A DNA stretch of 64,000 nucleotides. Origin: Hygrophila difformis. Its lineage: Eukaryota; Streptophyta; Magnoliopsida; Lamiales; Acanthaceae. The notes under the pieces were generated by a model. That model did not search any database. It had not been told where the DNA came from and worked only from the letters and a program-made list of their open reading frames with translations. The position numbers and the translations under genes were made by a program. Positions 44,547 through 56,988 of this stretch are shown here, piece by piece. How positions within the stretch are numbered: the stretch's first letter is position 1; each line of letters starts with the position of its first letter. The DNA lies in NCBI GenBank assembly GCA_030278955.1, contig JAOANR010000014.1, forward strand, positions 36,903,453 to 36,967,452. Direction: 5' to 3'.

Positions 44547-45644
44547 AATATAGAAGCATCCTCCGGTTGTGCTTTTTCTGTCGTCCGCATCACCTGCCCA
44601 GTCTACATCACTATAACCAAGTAGTGAGAGATTAGATTCTTTAGAGTACCAAATACCAAGATCACTTGTCCCTGAAACATATTTGATCACTCGTTTGGCA
44701 GCTTTTAGGTGTGATTCCTTGGGATCGGCTTGATAACGAGCGCAAACTCCTACTGCATAGCTTATGTCTGGTCGACTTGCAGCTAGGTATAGCAGGCTTC
44801 CAGTAATGCTTCGATAGAGTTTTTGATCCATACTTTGACCACTGGGATCTTTGCTTAGTTTGTCATTTGTCCCTATAGCCGTTCGGACGGGTTTACTGGA
44901 CTCCATGCCAAACTTCTTAACAATGTTTCGTGCATACTTGGTTTGACTTAGAAATATCCCATCTTTCTTCTGAGCAACCTGCAAGCCAAGGAAATATGTT
45001 AATTCTCCTACCATGCTCATTTCGAACTCCTTACCCATTATTTCGATGAATTGGTCTTTGAGCACATGATGAGTTGATCCAAAGACAATGTCATCAACGT
45101 AGACTTGAGCAATGAAGATTCCTTTGTTTTCTCTTCTGATGAAGAGGGTCTTGTCCAAGCTTCCTCTTTCAAACGCGTGCTCCAGCAGGTACTTGGAGAG
45201 CCTTTTGTACCAAGCCCTAGGAGCTTGTTTCAAGCCATAGAGTGCCTTGTTGAGCTTGTAGACATGTTGAGGATGATGGGGGTCCTCAAATCCTTTGGGT
45301 TGTTCCACATAGAATTCCTCATTGAGCCAGCCATTTATGAAGGCACTTTTGACATCTATTTGGTAGAGCTTGAATCCTAGTGAGCATGCAATGGACAGCA
45401 GGAGCCGGACTGCTTCAAGTCTTGCTACAGGAGCAAATGTTTCACTGATGTCCACTCCTTCGACCTGGGTGTAACCTTGAGCTACTAATCGTGCCTTGTT
45501 CCTTGTAATGTTCCCTTTTTCATCACTTTTGTTGCGGAAGATCCACTTGGTTCCAATTATGTTCTTGTCTTGAGGTCTTTCAACCAGGGTCCAGACTTCA
45601 TTTCTTTCGAACTGAAGTAGTTCATTCTGCATGGCATTTATTTA
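44547..45644 (-). pseudogene. SIRE-like pol: reverse transcriptase and start of RNase H
   Basis: RVT_2 domain: WIFRNKSDEKGN, ARLVAQGYTQVEGVD, YQIDVKSAFINGWL and the catalytic YVDD in VYVDDIVFGS are all intact. RNase H starts with LLGYSDVDWAGDADDRKSTT and stops at 44547, where the nested element entered. Its frame includes a TAA at 45642-45644 just upstream of the ATG at about 45632, so it is cut off from integrase. Confidence 0.93.
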
Positions 45645-47858
45645 GTGTTCATCTTGAAGAGCTTCTTCCACTTTGGAGGGTTCGATCTTTGAAGTATAGC
45701 AATGCAAGCCAGCTAATTCTTTGAAGTCGGTCTTTTTTCCCCCGAGTCTTTCGCCTTTCATTTACATCACCAATAATGTCTTCAGGGTCATGGTGTTTGT
45801 GAATGCGTCCATTTAGATCCTTTTGAGGCTCTGCTTCTCGTGACATGGTGTCCATATTGGGCGTTGGGACTCCCTTGGTGGACAGTTCATCAGAAGTGGT
45901 TTGAGCAACACTGTTTAGATCAACATCTTGACAGATAGGATTTTCATCTTCGTTAGGTTGAACATCCTCCTTGCTTGGTACATCTTCTATGGTCACGTTT
46001 GTGGACTCCATCACTTTCCTGGTCTTGGGAAGATATACTATGTATGCACGGCTTGTGGTAGAGTATCCCACAAATATCCATTCATTATTTTTTTCTTGAA
46101 ACTTTCCAACATGTTCCCTGTCATTTAGGACAAAACACTTGCTACCAAAAATATGGAAATAAGTAATTGATGTCTTTTTACCGTTCCAAATCTCATATGG
46201 ATTCATAAGAGAGTTGGGTCTTAGTAAACTCGGTTTATGGTGTAGCACGCGGTGTTAATGGCTTCGGCCCAAAGGAATTCAGCCACTTTCTTTGAGTTGA
46301 GCATCACCCTTGACATTTCTTGTAGGGTCCGATTTCTTCTTTCAACTACTCCATTTTGTTGTGGTGTTTTTGGTGCCGAGTATTCATGCTTGATTCCATG
46401 GGTTGTGCAGTATTCCTCGAAGGACTGATTTTCGAACTCACGTCCATGGTCACTTCGAATCCGTTTTACCTTAGTGTCCCTTTCGGTCATGATTCGGTTG
46501 CACAACTTCTCAAATGCTTTGAACGCGTCGTCTTTTTCTCTGAGAAAGTCTACCCAAGTGTACCTAGAATAATCGTCAATACATACAAAAATATATATTT
46601 TACCTCCCAAACTTTCAACCTCAGTTGGACCAATAAGATCCATGTGCAGTAGGTCAAGACACTTGGTCGATCCAGGGTGTTCAGTCAACTTGTGTGAACT
46701 CCTATGCTGTTTGTTCTTGGCACATTCGTTGCAAAATTCCACGTTGGAGTTTTTAAAGTGAGGAAGACCTTTGACTGCCTCGGTTCTGCTGAGTCTGATA
46801 AGATCTTTGAAGTTGAGATGTCCAAGCTTTTCATGCCATAGTATGATGTGGTTTTTACCTGCAGCTGAACCAAAATTGCATGTTTGAACAAGATGATAGC
46901 AATTATTTTTAGAGCGCAAACCTCTCATGATGCATTCTTGATTTTGGTTGAGCACTTGACAATCTTTCTTGGTGAACTGCACCACAAGGTCCTCATCACA
47001 CAATTGGCTGATGCTAATCAAGTTTGCTTGGAGTCCATCAACTAGGAATACTGGAGACAATTCTCGTGAGCCGTTGTTCTCAATGGTTCCTTGACCAACT
47101 AGGGCACCCTTTTTCCCATCTCCAAATACAACGAATCCTCCATCAATTTCTTTGTAACGTTTGAGCAGGCTTCTTTCACCAGTCATGTGTTTGGAGCATC
47201 CGCTATCAAAGTACCATACTTTGTCCGTAGTATTCTTCTTTTGTGATAGAAAAGCAACATGACATTTGTTCTGAACTTTAGGAACCCATTCGCATTTGAT
47301 GGAGATCAGCTTCATCTTGATTTTATCGTTTGGCCAGGTGATAGGTCTTCCTGCTTGTAGGTCTCTTACTAAGATTCCACAGTTCTTAGTTTTGTGGCCT
47401 TCAAGCTTGCAGTAGCCGCATCTGAGTGGAATTGGAGGAGGTGGTCTTCTTGTCCATTTGCTTCTTCCTTCATGGTGGAAAGGTTTCTTGGTAGTTCGTT
47501 GTTCACTCAGCATTCCTCCGGACACAAACCTGCTTTTCTTTTCTCCTCTTGAGGTTGAGGTTTGATATCCTAAGCCTTGTTTGTTGCTGTTAGGCCTCCC
47601 CATAGCAATTACATCATCTAACTTGGCTTTTCCCTTGTTTAGTGCTGCTAGAGTGCTTTCAGCTTTGGCAAGTTTGTCTTGAACTTCGGTTAGTTCGGTG
47701 TGAAGAGCATCTTTCTTTCCAAGCATACTATAGTACCATAGTTTATAGTCAACCTTTCCAACCTCCAGATCCTTATTGTCTTTCTGGAGTTCTGCATTTT
47801 TCTCACGTAGTTCGTTCACCTGTTCAGACAGTTCTTTAAACATCTTTTCAAGTTCCTA
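45645..47858 (-). pseudogene. SIRE-like pol: second zinc knuckle, protease, integrase
   Basis: From the TAG at 47856-47858: a coiled coil, a second CCHC knuckle (CGYCKLEGHKTKNC), protease active site WYFDSGCSKHMT, the HHCC zinc region (LWHEKLGHLNFKDL ... CNECAKNK), and integrase with its Asp, Asp and Glu in HMDLIGP, IRSDHGREFE and QQNGVVERR. Near 46225 a one-base change ends the frame; the integrase C-terminal region continues in another frame to about 45740, where an A-run/G-run indel shifts it back. All three catalytic integrase residues survive. Confidence 0.93.
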
Positions 47859-49163
47859 ATTTCTGCTTTCAAGACCTTGGAGTTGTTCCCTTAAGCTTCC
47901 ATTCTTGACATGCAATTCCACTGACTCAGCAATAGAAATTTCCAGTTTCTCGAACGTTTCTTCATAGAGATCGTTAAGTTTGCTGATGCTTTCATCCTGT
48001 TCCCTGACAAAAGAATGTACCATGTTAGCGGAAACCATATTGACTGAGTTAGTACCAATACCTGCATCGTTTTCATCATCACTGTCTGAATCCCATGTCC
48101 CCATGAAAGCTACTCCATAGTCTGAACCATGTTCATTGGACTCCTTCTCATCTTCAGAGTCACTGAATGTTACTTGGTAAGATTTGCTTGACTCCTTTGG
48201 TCGAAGATTGGCACAGTCCTTCTTGATATGGCCTCTTCCCCCACACTCAAAACAGATGATCTCCTTGTCATCCTCAGTCTTAGAAGGTTTGGATCTGTTT
48301 CTGTCGAACGACTTCAAGCCTTTCTGAGTGGATTTTAAATTTGATGTCCCGGCATCCTTCTTCATAGAGGAGTTGAATCTAGATCTACGGTTCTTGATGA
48401 TCTGATTTAGTCTTTTGGATAGCATGGCCAATTGTTCTTCGTCACTGTAGTCATCAAGATCTTCCATGGTAGAGTCATCCACATCCTTGGTCACGGATTT
48501 GAATGCTACTGGTTTGCTTTTGCCCCTAGGGCAATGATCCATTTCCCATGATTGTAGGATTCCCATCAGTTCATCGACCTGCAATTTATCAAAGTCTTTG
48601 TATAGTTCAAGTGCAGCTACTTTTGCATTGAACCTTTCTGGAAGCGTCCCAATGATTTTTCCTACAATATCCTGCTGAGAATACACTTTGCCAAGCTGAA
48701 GAGCTTGGTTGGTTAGATCACGAATACGACCAATATATTGGCCAACAGTTTCATTATCATCCATAGAAATCTTATGAAATTGAGCATCAAGAGTAATGAT
48801 CCTGGATTTCTTTACCGGAGCCATACCCTCGTAGGTATTGGCTAAAGTGGTCCAGACGTCGTATGCAATCTTGCATCCAGCGATAAGTCTGTATTGATCC
48901 TTTGTGAGAGCATTGTGGATCGCATTCAAGGCTTTGGAGTTCTTTGAAGCAGCAAGCTTCTCGGCAGCAGTCCATTCACTCCTTGGTTTGACAGTTTTTA
49001 CACCGTCTTTTTCTTCTACTGGAGGATGGTATTGATTTTCTACTGCATCCCAAGCTCCTTCATCTAGAGCGATAAGGAAGGCCTCCATTTGATCTTTCCA
49101 ATAGGCATAGTTGGATCCATCGAGCAATGGAGGTCTGGTTACTGATCCACCTTGGTTGTCCAT
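47856..49163 (-). pseudogene. SIRE-like gag
   Basis: Starts at the ATG at 49161-49163 (MDNQGGSVTRPPLLDGSNYA), with the UBN2/gag core YWKDQMEAFLIALDEGAW, DVWTTLANTYEGM and VGQYIGRIRDLTNQAL, then a CCHC zinc knuckle CFECGGRGHIKKDC and an acidic and coiled-coil region. It terminates at TAG 47856-47858, but the same frame continues uninterrupted into pol, so this is a premature stop (or leaky stop) in a gag-pol fusion. Confidence 0.92.
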
Positions 49164-49213
49164 GCTTTTACGTCTGGATCTCGCTTTGCAAAGCGTGTGG
49201 CTCTGATACCAAT

Positions 49214-50130
49214 TGTTAGGTCCGTTTGCGTGGATAACCAATTAAGTAGTCCTGAAAACTAGTTCAAACACCTTTCGTGGACACGTTAAACAGTTTAAGA
49301 TATTATGCAGCGGAAAGTAAATAAACTGTAAGAATAAAGAACTCAAGGTTTGTTGACCCAGTTCGGCACAAGCTTACATCTGGGGGATACCAATCCAGGA
49401 GATTCACTAATTGTTTTGACTTGATCCTCGATCTAAACAATAGTGATTTGTTTCGCCCAACTCCAATCACCAAGCGGACTGAATTGTCAGACCAAGGCAC
49501 TCCCCCTGCCTTGGTGAAGATCTCCCCGACCTTGCTTCAATTCCTTGAAGGCTCCTCCTCCAAGTTGCCCTTGGTCAAAACCTGTTGGCGACTCTCCTTC
49601 TTGAATCTTTCAATTAAGCTCTTGAGTTTGACGACTCCTCGAAAGCCTTGATTGAATCCGTCGACTTCAATCAAGTTCACAGTAGCACTTTCGATCAATC
49701 CACTCGAGGAAGTGTTGATCGTATATCTTCCTTCGAAATGATGAAATTAATAACACGGAAGGAATGTGATTCTCTTTGCACAATGCTTTCGATCGCACAA
49801 GGGAGTAGGTGTGTAAAAAATGAGTCATCCACATTTCATCCATTGGCCGTCCTATTTGAAGAGAACCACCGCTCCTCCATTCTAACATAAGATATTCTTA
49901 CCATAATTGTGCGGATCCTTAGAATGGAGTTGCCCGGATAAGAGATCTTCGTTTCCATACTTCGTGTGCAAGATCCGGACAAGGAATCAGCTAGCCGTTG
50001 GAGAAAATACTTAAGCAGATTCGCCAGCATAACTTCCTTCAAATAGTTTGTCATCTGCAGTCGTGGTTGGTCCATCAAAGTAGTCCAGACATCGGTTGTG
50101 AACACATTTGCTCAAAACTGGTTCCCAACA
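49214..50130 (-). repeat. 5' LTR of the SIRE-like element
   Basis: 917 bp. It would carry the promoter for minus-strand transcription of the element. The initiator-tRNA-Met primer site lies two bases inside it, at 49199-49211. Confidence 0.93.
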
Positions 50131-50822
50131 AGTACATAGCCAATATATAAAATTTGTAATATATTATATGCTTCTCAATTTACTCCAACATCTAACATGT
50201 TGTCTAAATCTACTTCTCAATATTGCTTTTTAACAAGTATATATAGGCGGTCGAATATGTCTAAACAAACAATCACTTATATGCTTTTAAATATGTTTGC
50301 ACTGAAATAGCTCAAAGTATTGATATATAACAATTTTGAATTGAATTTGTTATTTAAGAAAAATTCAACCACTGAACCCCACTAATATTTTTTTTATGTA
50401 TCATCATAAATGTATTGTTTCTTTTTTTTTTTTTTCAAGTGGATATGTGGGCTAAGTGACCGATTTTATTCGTAAACTTCTCTAAAAAGATGTCGGGGTT
50501 TTATTGGTTAATTAATTGCTCATCACACACAAAATTTGAACCAAACCTCAAAAACAAATACTCTAAAAACGGTTGAATTTGTTTGTGCCACCTGATTGTA
50601 TTAAGTGATTTGTGGTGTTATTTACTAACAATGTAATGATCGTCATTCAGCTGCAGAGGCACATAATCTGCACGTACAAGAATCCTGTATTTTGTTTGCT
50701 GAATTCAGCTGCCCATTTCCTCATGATCATCAACTCGTCATATACACATACAGAAACATATTCAGCTACAGATAATTCATTAGTATGAGGTTTTCTGTAA
50801 ACAGGGGAGGAGGGGGAGAGGC
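50131..50822. other. EIN2 3' flank
   Basis: AT-rich; begins with the AGTACAT target duplication. The part nearest EIN2 (about 50640-50822) is likely 3' UTR. No other gene seen. Confidence 0.5.
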
Positions 50823-53800
50823 CTACAGGAAGGCTGCTACAGGGCTACAATCCCCGGGGAGGAGAGGCGACACGACGTTCTTATGCGCGCCTTCTTCGTG
50901 TGGCCTGGTCGACAAACGGCGCTTGTATCGTTTGAGCACCGATGCAAGATTCTGTTTGCCTGTGGGAAAAGCAACGTCGCCAGCAGCAGTGCCTGATCGA
51001 CCCTTACGACAAGATATGGCGAGTTCAACATCTTTCGCCAGGTCCAGCAGCATCGATGCTGTTGTGACCTTCCCCCTTCCCACTTTCGACTGTGGGGGCA
51101 AGCTGCTATTCAACAGAGGTGAACTCGACTTCTGCTGCAGGTATCCGGCCGGAAGCTGAAGGCAAAAGCACGGTGATGATGGGGTACGGGGTTTTGAAAA
51201 CGCTAGATCAATAACTCCCTGCACAATCAACATGTTATTACACAGATTTGGTGTCAAAATGCAACTATGGTAATCGGTGATTAGTACCTGAAGTCGATTG
51301 AGCACATACGTGTATTTCCCCCAAAGTTCTGGCCTACTTTCCACGAGCGAGATTTCTAGGATCCTATGGATACACCAAACGCCAAAGCTTACCACGAGAT
51401 CTACTCGCCAAATGCATCCATCGCCACAATTAGGGACAGACAAAAACTTTGAATGATCTGTTTCATCAAGTTTTGTAGGAGAACCAAGGTTCCTGTCTGC
51501 AGCCATGTTTTCAACTTCGAACAGGAATTTTTCCCGTGCAGCCACGCGATCAATAAGGTCCTCATCAGCCCCGTCATTTTGTCTGAACAACCAGCTGGAT
51601 CCTTCCAGCTTTAACAGTTTCATGATAGAGATTCTAAAAGACTGCAGAAGCTTCGCTTCATTATCCATAAACAAGGGAGTCCCGTGGTTTCTTGATGAGG
51701 CTTTATCGGCCTCAACACCAAAATGTTCGTAAGGCTGCTTGGACCACAGTGAACTGGCACCCGTTTTAGGACTAAATTGCACGGAAAAAGCATCTCCACA
51801 AACATTTGAAGGAAAATGCTGATAGACTCCTATTGTAGTACTTTTCTGCGAGAATGCACCCAAAGCAGTTTGATTCGGTGCCAAGTAGCTACTAGAATGT
51901 CCGTAGTTCCTCGAATGATCCCATTGTGGGTTAGTACGAGTAGAAGAAGAATTTAGACACGAGACATAAAGGCCCGATATGTTTGGCAAACTATGGAATT
52001 TCTTCTCATTGGGCGAGCTATTGCTGTAATCCACAGGCTCAGGCGAGGAAAGGTCATGTTTAGGTCTTTCAAATTTCAGCGAACTGTTTCGATAAGTAGG
52101 AACATTGTGAAATCCAGGTGGTGCACGCAAACCATTCTGTTGCTTCTCAGCCAAAGGTCGACTAGACATGTCCATACTGACTGAGAGCGATGGCGCTTGT
52201 GTTAAAGGATTCAACTGACCTTTAGGGTAGTCAGATTGCTTGTCGTTGCCCATACGGCTCATATAAGAAGTCATGCTGAGACCGTAGATAGTATTTGGCT
52301 GTTTTGCATAGATTTCAGAAGATGATGGAGCGTGCACGCTATGATAACGCCTCTGGCTCGCATCAAGAGCACTGTTTCTGGAATCTTGCACCAATGATTC
52401 CAAAAGTCGCAAGTGATCCGGCTTAGACCATCTCAGTGAACCCTGCTTAGGCGATCCAATAGTAGTCTGGCCAGCTTGTTGGGGAGGATTCCAAAGATCA
52501 GGCCCTCTTCCACCTGTTGAAGGGATATATCCGGTTGGCTTAATGGAAGATTTCGAATCTACCTTAGAACGAACACCCAACGAGACATCCAGTCTCTTAG
52601 CCTTGGCTTCAGGCGTTACTTGACCGTGGTAATCAAACAGTTGCCCCCAGAATTCATCAAGAATCGAAGTTAATTGGCGCCTAGCTGCCCGACTTAATCT
52701 TATCAGACTCCCTTCCCCACTTCCCACATCATCAACTTTCCCATTGAGGCTTCGAAATGATCTTGGCCCCTCAGATGTCGAAGTTGGACTGCTCACGGAA
52801 ACATACTTGGTCAGTTCATCAGGGGCCCAAGGATCTGTTCTATTCTCATCCTTCTTCATCTTCCTGTCACCCTCAATTTTCATCCTCTTTTCCACAATTT
52901 CATGTGATTCAAAGCTCGCGGTGCTGTTATCCAACGATTCAGTTTCTCTAACCTCAACGGATTCAGGCACAGCAACATTGGAAACAGTTTCATATGCCGG
53001 CATACTGTCTACTGCAAGCTTTGACAAGGTGGCATTGGATTTGTCATCTGAAATTCGATTTAAATGAAGATTCTTCTCAGACTCCAGAAATGTCTCTGGC
53101 AAATCCAGTTCAGAACCTGCACTTACAAAGTTCATCTGCTTGTCAAACGGTTTCTCCAATGTCGATTCAGGCTCCTGCTCTTCCATGTTTTGGAATTGAT
53201 TTTGGGTATCTGCAGTTTCTGTTTGGTCCCAGTCTGGAAAGGAGTCAGCTATCGCGACATGTTTGTCCCACTTCAATACATGTTCATCACCGCTAGAACT
53301 TGCAGACTTCAATGGAGTGGTTGCTAGCCAAAGCATCAGAAATAGGGATGTGAAAGCAGCTATGAGAAGAACAAGATACAACGTAGAAATACTAGTTTCC
53401 ATATTCCACTTTAAGCTCGCGAGCCAGTCACTACTTCCAAATATCAATTCTATGACAAAGAGGATGTTTAGCCCAAGAACCCCAACGAAGGAAAGTAAAG
53501 CCAAGAATTCCACATGATTCGAAATTTTAAAGGAACCCATAATCGATCTTGAACAGGCGATTCGAAATAAGGGGATCAGAGAAGATGGAAGTAGCAATGC
53601 AACAATGACCTGTGCAAAGATCAGAAGCTGAAACATTCGTTCAGCACCTGAATTCCACGCACAGAATAGAACTGAAATGATGACAAGTATTCTGAGTGCA
53701 ACACAATGGAGCCATCCAGGAATAGCCAATCCGAAGAAATCATTAGCGATGACTTGTTTCTCAAGACCCCATGTTGTCCCAACCAGTTGATTGGAGAGGA

Positions 53801-55333
53801 ATAAACTAAATATCACGGTAACTGAAGCCAACGAGCTGCTAAACCCCTGAATCACCATCCACAAAATTCAACGACAATTAGAAGACAATATGAAATATTT
53901 AAACAGTCAATACATACAGAGACCAACCTGATCCATCAACGAGACTACATGTTCTAATGTGAATGAAGTGAGTTCACTGCTGTAGAAGACATTGGCAGCC
54001 ACATTAATTAACATACAGTTCACCAGAAAAACAACACTGAAGATGCAAAAAGTGGCAAAAAAATGATCGTGTGATGATGTTCCCTTGGAAACAATTGTCA
54101 TTTTCCTCTGATGTTGCTGCAAAAGCAACGAAATCTAATGAGTACACATCATGGAGAATTTGTCTGAATCCTTCAGGCCAAGGACGAAAAATTAATCAAA
54201 ATTAACATGTGTTTGAATTAAAATCAAAAGGACATTGCAACAATCAAGCTGAAGAATACATATAACAAAAGGTAATTATGTGTCGGAGATGACACACCTG
54301 AACAATAGAAGAATGCAGGTAAAAGTTGTGGGGCATCAGATTCGCTCCAAGGATACCCATTAATGCATATGAATTTTCTCCGGAGAGACTCTTGAGTAGT
54401 CCGCCCACAGATAGGGAGTGTTCAGGTATATTCATTAGAACTCCTGAAGACACTAATAGAAAGAACACCAAGCATATGGAGAAGATCTTTGCATTGGAGT
54501 TCCCCTGGAAACATCAGCCAATATATAATAACTTTATTATTCCACAACTCGACGAGTAGCATATAGTAACCAAAAACAAAAGATCGTATTAACTTACAAG
54601 GAGGCTGACCAAAAATGGAACAAGAATAGCATCACCACCAGTCAGGAAAATACAAAGATATAGATTGATCCCAAAGATAGCACTAAGCCCATAAGCAGTG
54701 CCCAGAACCTACCAGAACAATAATTTCGACATTAGAGAACCACAGTTTGTATGGTGAGTTGGTGACACAGCAGATTTTAAATAGTTTTTAGAAAAGAGCA
54801 GGTACCATTGTGAGATCTAACATAAAAATTGAGATCTGTGCCTGAATCCCTAAGAGAACGCATGCTGCAGTATCATATTCTTCGCTGCAAATCTATCAAA
54901 TTAACAACAGGTTTCCCACAGTCAATAGCATAACATATCTCACATCAGAGCAAGTGAAATTTATACACGCAATAGGCATAAATGAAAAAATAAAATTAAA
55001 AATGAATGGGATGTATGTAATTGGGACAATGGCAAGCTATAAAATTAATGCATATCCTAAGATTTTTCGAGGGAAGGTAACCACCTGCGCAAGATTTCGG
55101 CCAGTGGCAATGGCTATATGGGCAGACAGATACTGACATAAAATAGCAACAAAGTTTATGAGAAGCACTAATAAAATCAGATCAAAACCAATCTGAGCAC
55201 CACCCTCAAAAACTGCAGCCCACTTTCCAGGGTCAACATAGCTAATAGCAACCAAAAATAACGGACCAACAGCAGCAAGCACCCGATCCCAAGTTCTTGG
55301 CTGAAGATCAATTATCAATTTCTCAGATTCCAT
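50823..55333 (-). CDS. EIN2: EIN2: ethylene-insensitive 2, central ethylene signal transducer
   Basis: Coding exons (transcript order): 55085-55333, 54806-54892, 54598-54708, 54298-54504, 53928-54116, 51288-53846, 50823-51218; all junctions are GT-AG in phase 0. Total 3798 nt, 1265 aa, close to Arabidopsis EIN2. Residues 1 to about 460 are the NRAMP-like membrane domain (YVDPGKWAAVFEGGAQIGFD, MPHNFYLHSS, PSSLIPLFRIA), which sits in the ER and binds receptors. The C-terminal signalling part includes SFRSLNG (region of the CTR1-controlled cleavage site), RLSRAARRQLTSILDEFWG, DRVAAREKFLFE and the nuclear localisation signal LKRYKRRL. After ethylene perception the C-terminal end is cleaved, enters the nucleus to stabilise EIN3, and represses EBF translation. 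ATG 55331-55333; stop TAG 50823-50825. The 69-nt last intron is open and in frame. Confidence 0.95.
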
Positions 55334-56470
55334 TTGTCTTCAACACTCACAGTACAAGAAGCAGGTGGATGCTTTCAAGAAACTAGCAAATGTGACAAAC
55401 AATACGAAGCTCGAAATGGGCATTCTCTTTAAGCATGATGGCCTGCATCGAACAGGAAGGCTCAGATATTAAAAGAAACTGTGGACATTGGACTTCCCTA
55501 TCGTCCAACAACTGCAATTCAAAATGTAGCAAGTGAAGCCGTTCTTCCCAATTGTTAATAAACTCATCCTAGATGATGCTAATGCACCAACTGACCAAAA
55601 TATAACTGAATTCCCATTCGAAGAGTACAATTGCCCTCCTTGAAAATGAGAATAGCTTCTGAGTTCGTTGAAAATCTGCTCCTAGTTTTACAGAACAATG
55701 AGGTCAAGTTCAATCCGAAAAGACAGGCAGCGCAAGGCTGTACTTCACCATTCCTGATACAATAACAAAAAACTGCACATATAAATAAGGTATCCACCCC
55801 TAATATCCATAACTTTTATCATCATCAAATGTTCAAGCACACCACCAACTGTAAGGAAACAACACAACATGCCTACCCTAATTGCATATAAAAAGCTTGG
55901 AAACCATATTGCATCTGCATACGTTTGCAACTTCGCATAAATCAAAGACAAAAACTCCCAGCCACAGCTAGAAAACGACAATTGAAATCCTCGTAACCAT
56001 CCATAAACTAATTAAAAATCGTAAGACTAACGTGGAAAACTTCATCCTAGATGGGAACCACCAAAATGAGCAAAGGACAAAAGTTACAGCATTCAAGATC
56101 TTCCCCAAGTTCCCATCATGAAAGCAACACAACAAAATCATACAACAAGCGATGTCAATAAGGCAGATAAACCCTAATTCATCGGACAGCGCTATAAAGA
56201 TTAAAACTTTAAGACATGATTGAAATTACCCTTTCCATCCAAACCCCACACATCAAAATTAATCACCAGATGTCTGAGTAATTGACCACATACTTGAACT
56301 GAACAAAGCCCATTTCATTTACCTTCTTCACAGCCCTTGTTCGTCGTCTTTGCTCCAACTTCGGACCAAATTAAAACTCAGAGGAAAGCCAAGGGTTCAC
56401 CGATAACAACATTTAACAAAATGAAACAGAACCAGACAAACCAAGATACATAGTATTTAGATAGAGATAA
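55334..56470 (-). other. Probable EIN2 5' UTR and leader intron
   Basis: EIN2 genes usually have a non-coding first exon. On the minus strand GGCTGTGAAGAAG followed by GTAAATGAA near 56322 is a good donor candidate, and AG acceptors lie within 30 bp upstream of the ATG (for example before TGTTGAAG). The sequence between contains no convincing coding region. Exon limits are inferred. Confidence 0.4.
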
Positions 56471-56978
56471 ACATACAGTGCGGGATGGGACAGCGTAGAA
56501 ACGGAAGGGGATCAAACATTTACTGTACGCGTACAGTAATTGCATCCACAAACCATTGGAAAGGTGAAAAGATGGAAAACTAGGAAACTCCCTTTTGAAG
56601 AAAAGGAAAAAGGCGTAATTTTGCCCACCGCAGCCATGGAAAAAAAGCTGCTTTCAAGTGGAAATCCGTATTGGAATGAACTGTTTACATGTCTCATTTA
56701 TGACCGCTGGTGATGGTTTCTCTACCTGATTTTTAGTATCAATTTGGTTCTTGCATTAAATTTAGTGTTTTGCACACTTTGCATCGTTTTCAATACAGTG
56801 TCTGACTCCCCTTTTTCTTGCTATTACAAGAAGGCAACACTAAAGTATAGTTGCTTTGCTTGCAAAATCACATGAAATAAAGTACTACTCCCTCGTCCCC
56901 TCGAAATGTGGCTCCTATTCCTTTTTAAGTGTCCCGCGAAATTTGGTCACTCCTTAATTTAAATAAATTAAATCTATA
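56471..56978. other. EIN2 promoter-side spacer with a partial Stowaway-like end
   Basis: At 56885-56905 a TACTCCCTCGTCCCCTCG terminus looks like the start of a Stowaway-type MITE whose other end is not visible before the fold-back element. Otherwise no features. Confidence 0.45.
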
Positions 56979-56988
56979 TATTACTAGT

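Larger units (their letters stand above)
22453..50130 (-). mobile_element. SIRE/Maximus-like Ty1/copia element carrying a nested insertion
   Basis: Minus-strand copia element, about 10.2 kb of its own sequence, split by a 17.5-kb insertion. LTRs 49214-50130 (5') and 22453-23370 (3') start TGTTGGGAACC and end CCTAACA on the minus strand. Primer site TGGTATCAGAGCC at 49199-49211; polypurine tract AAAAAGGGGGAGA at about 23373-23385. The flanks share AGTACAT (22446-22452 and 50131-50137): either a 7-bp duplication, or 5-bp AGTAC plus two retained terminal bases. Order: gag, protease, integrase, RT, RNase H, then a large extra 3' frame, as in the SIRE/Maximus lineage. LTRs differ at about 19 positions (about 2%). 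Several stops and frameshifts make it inactive. Confidence 0.93.

Noticed and set aside
50785..53517. Plus-strand open frames across EIN2
   Set aside because: Antisense shadows of EIN2 exons 6 and 7.
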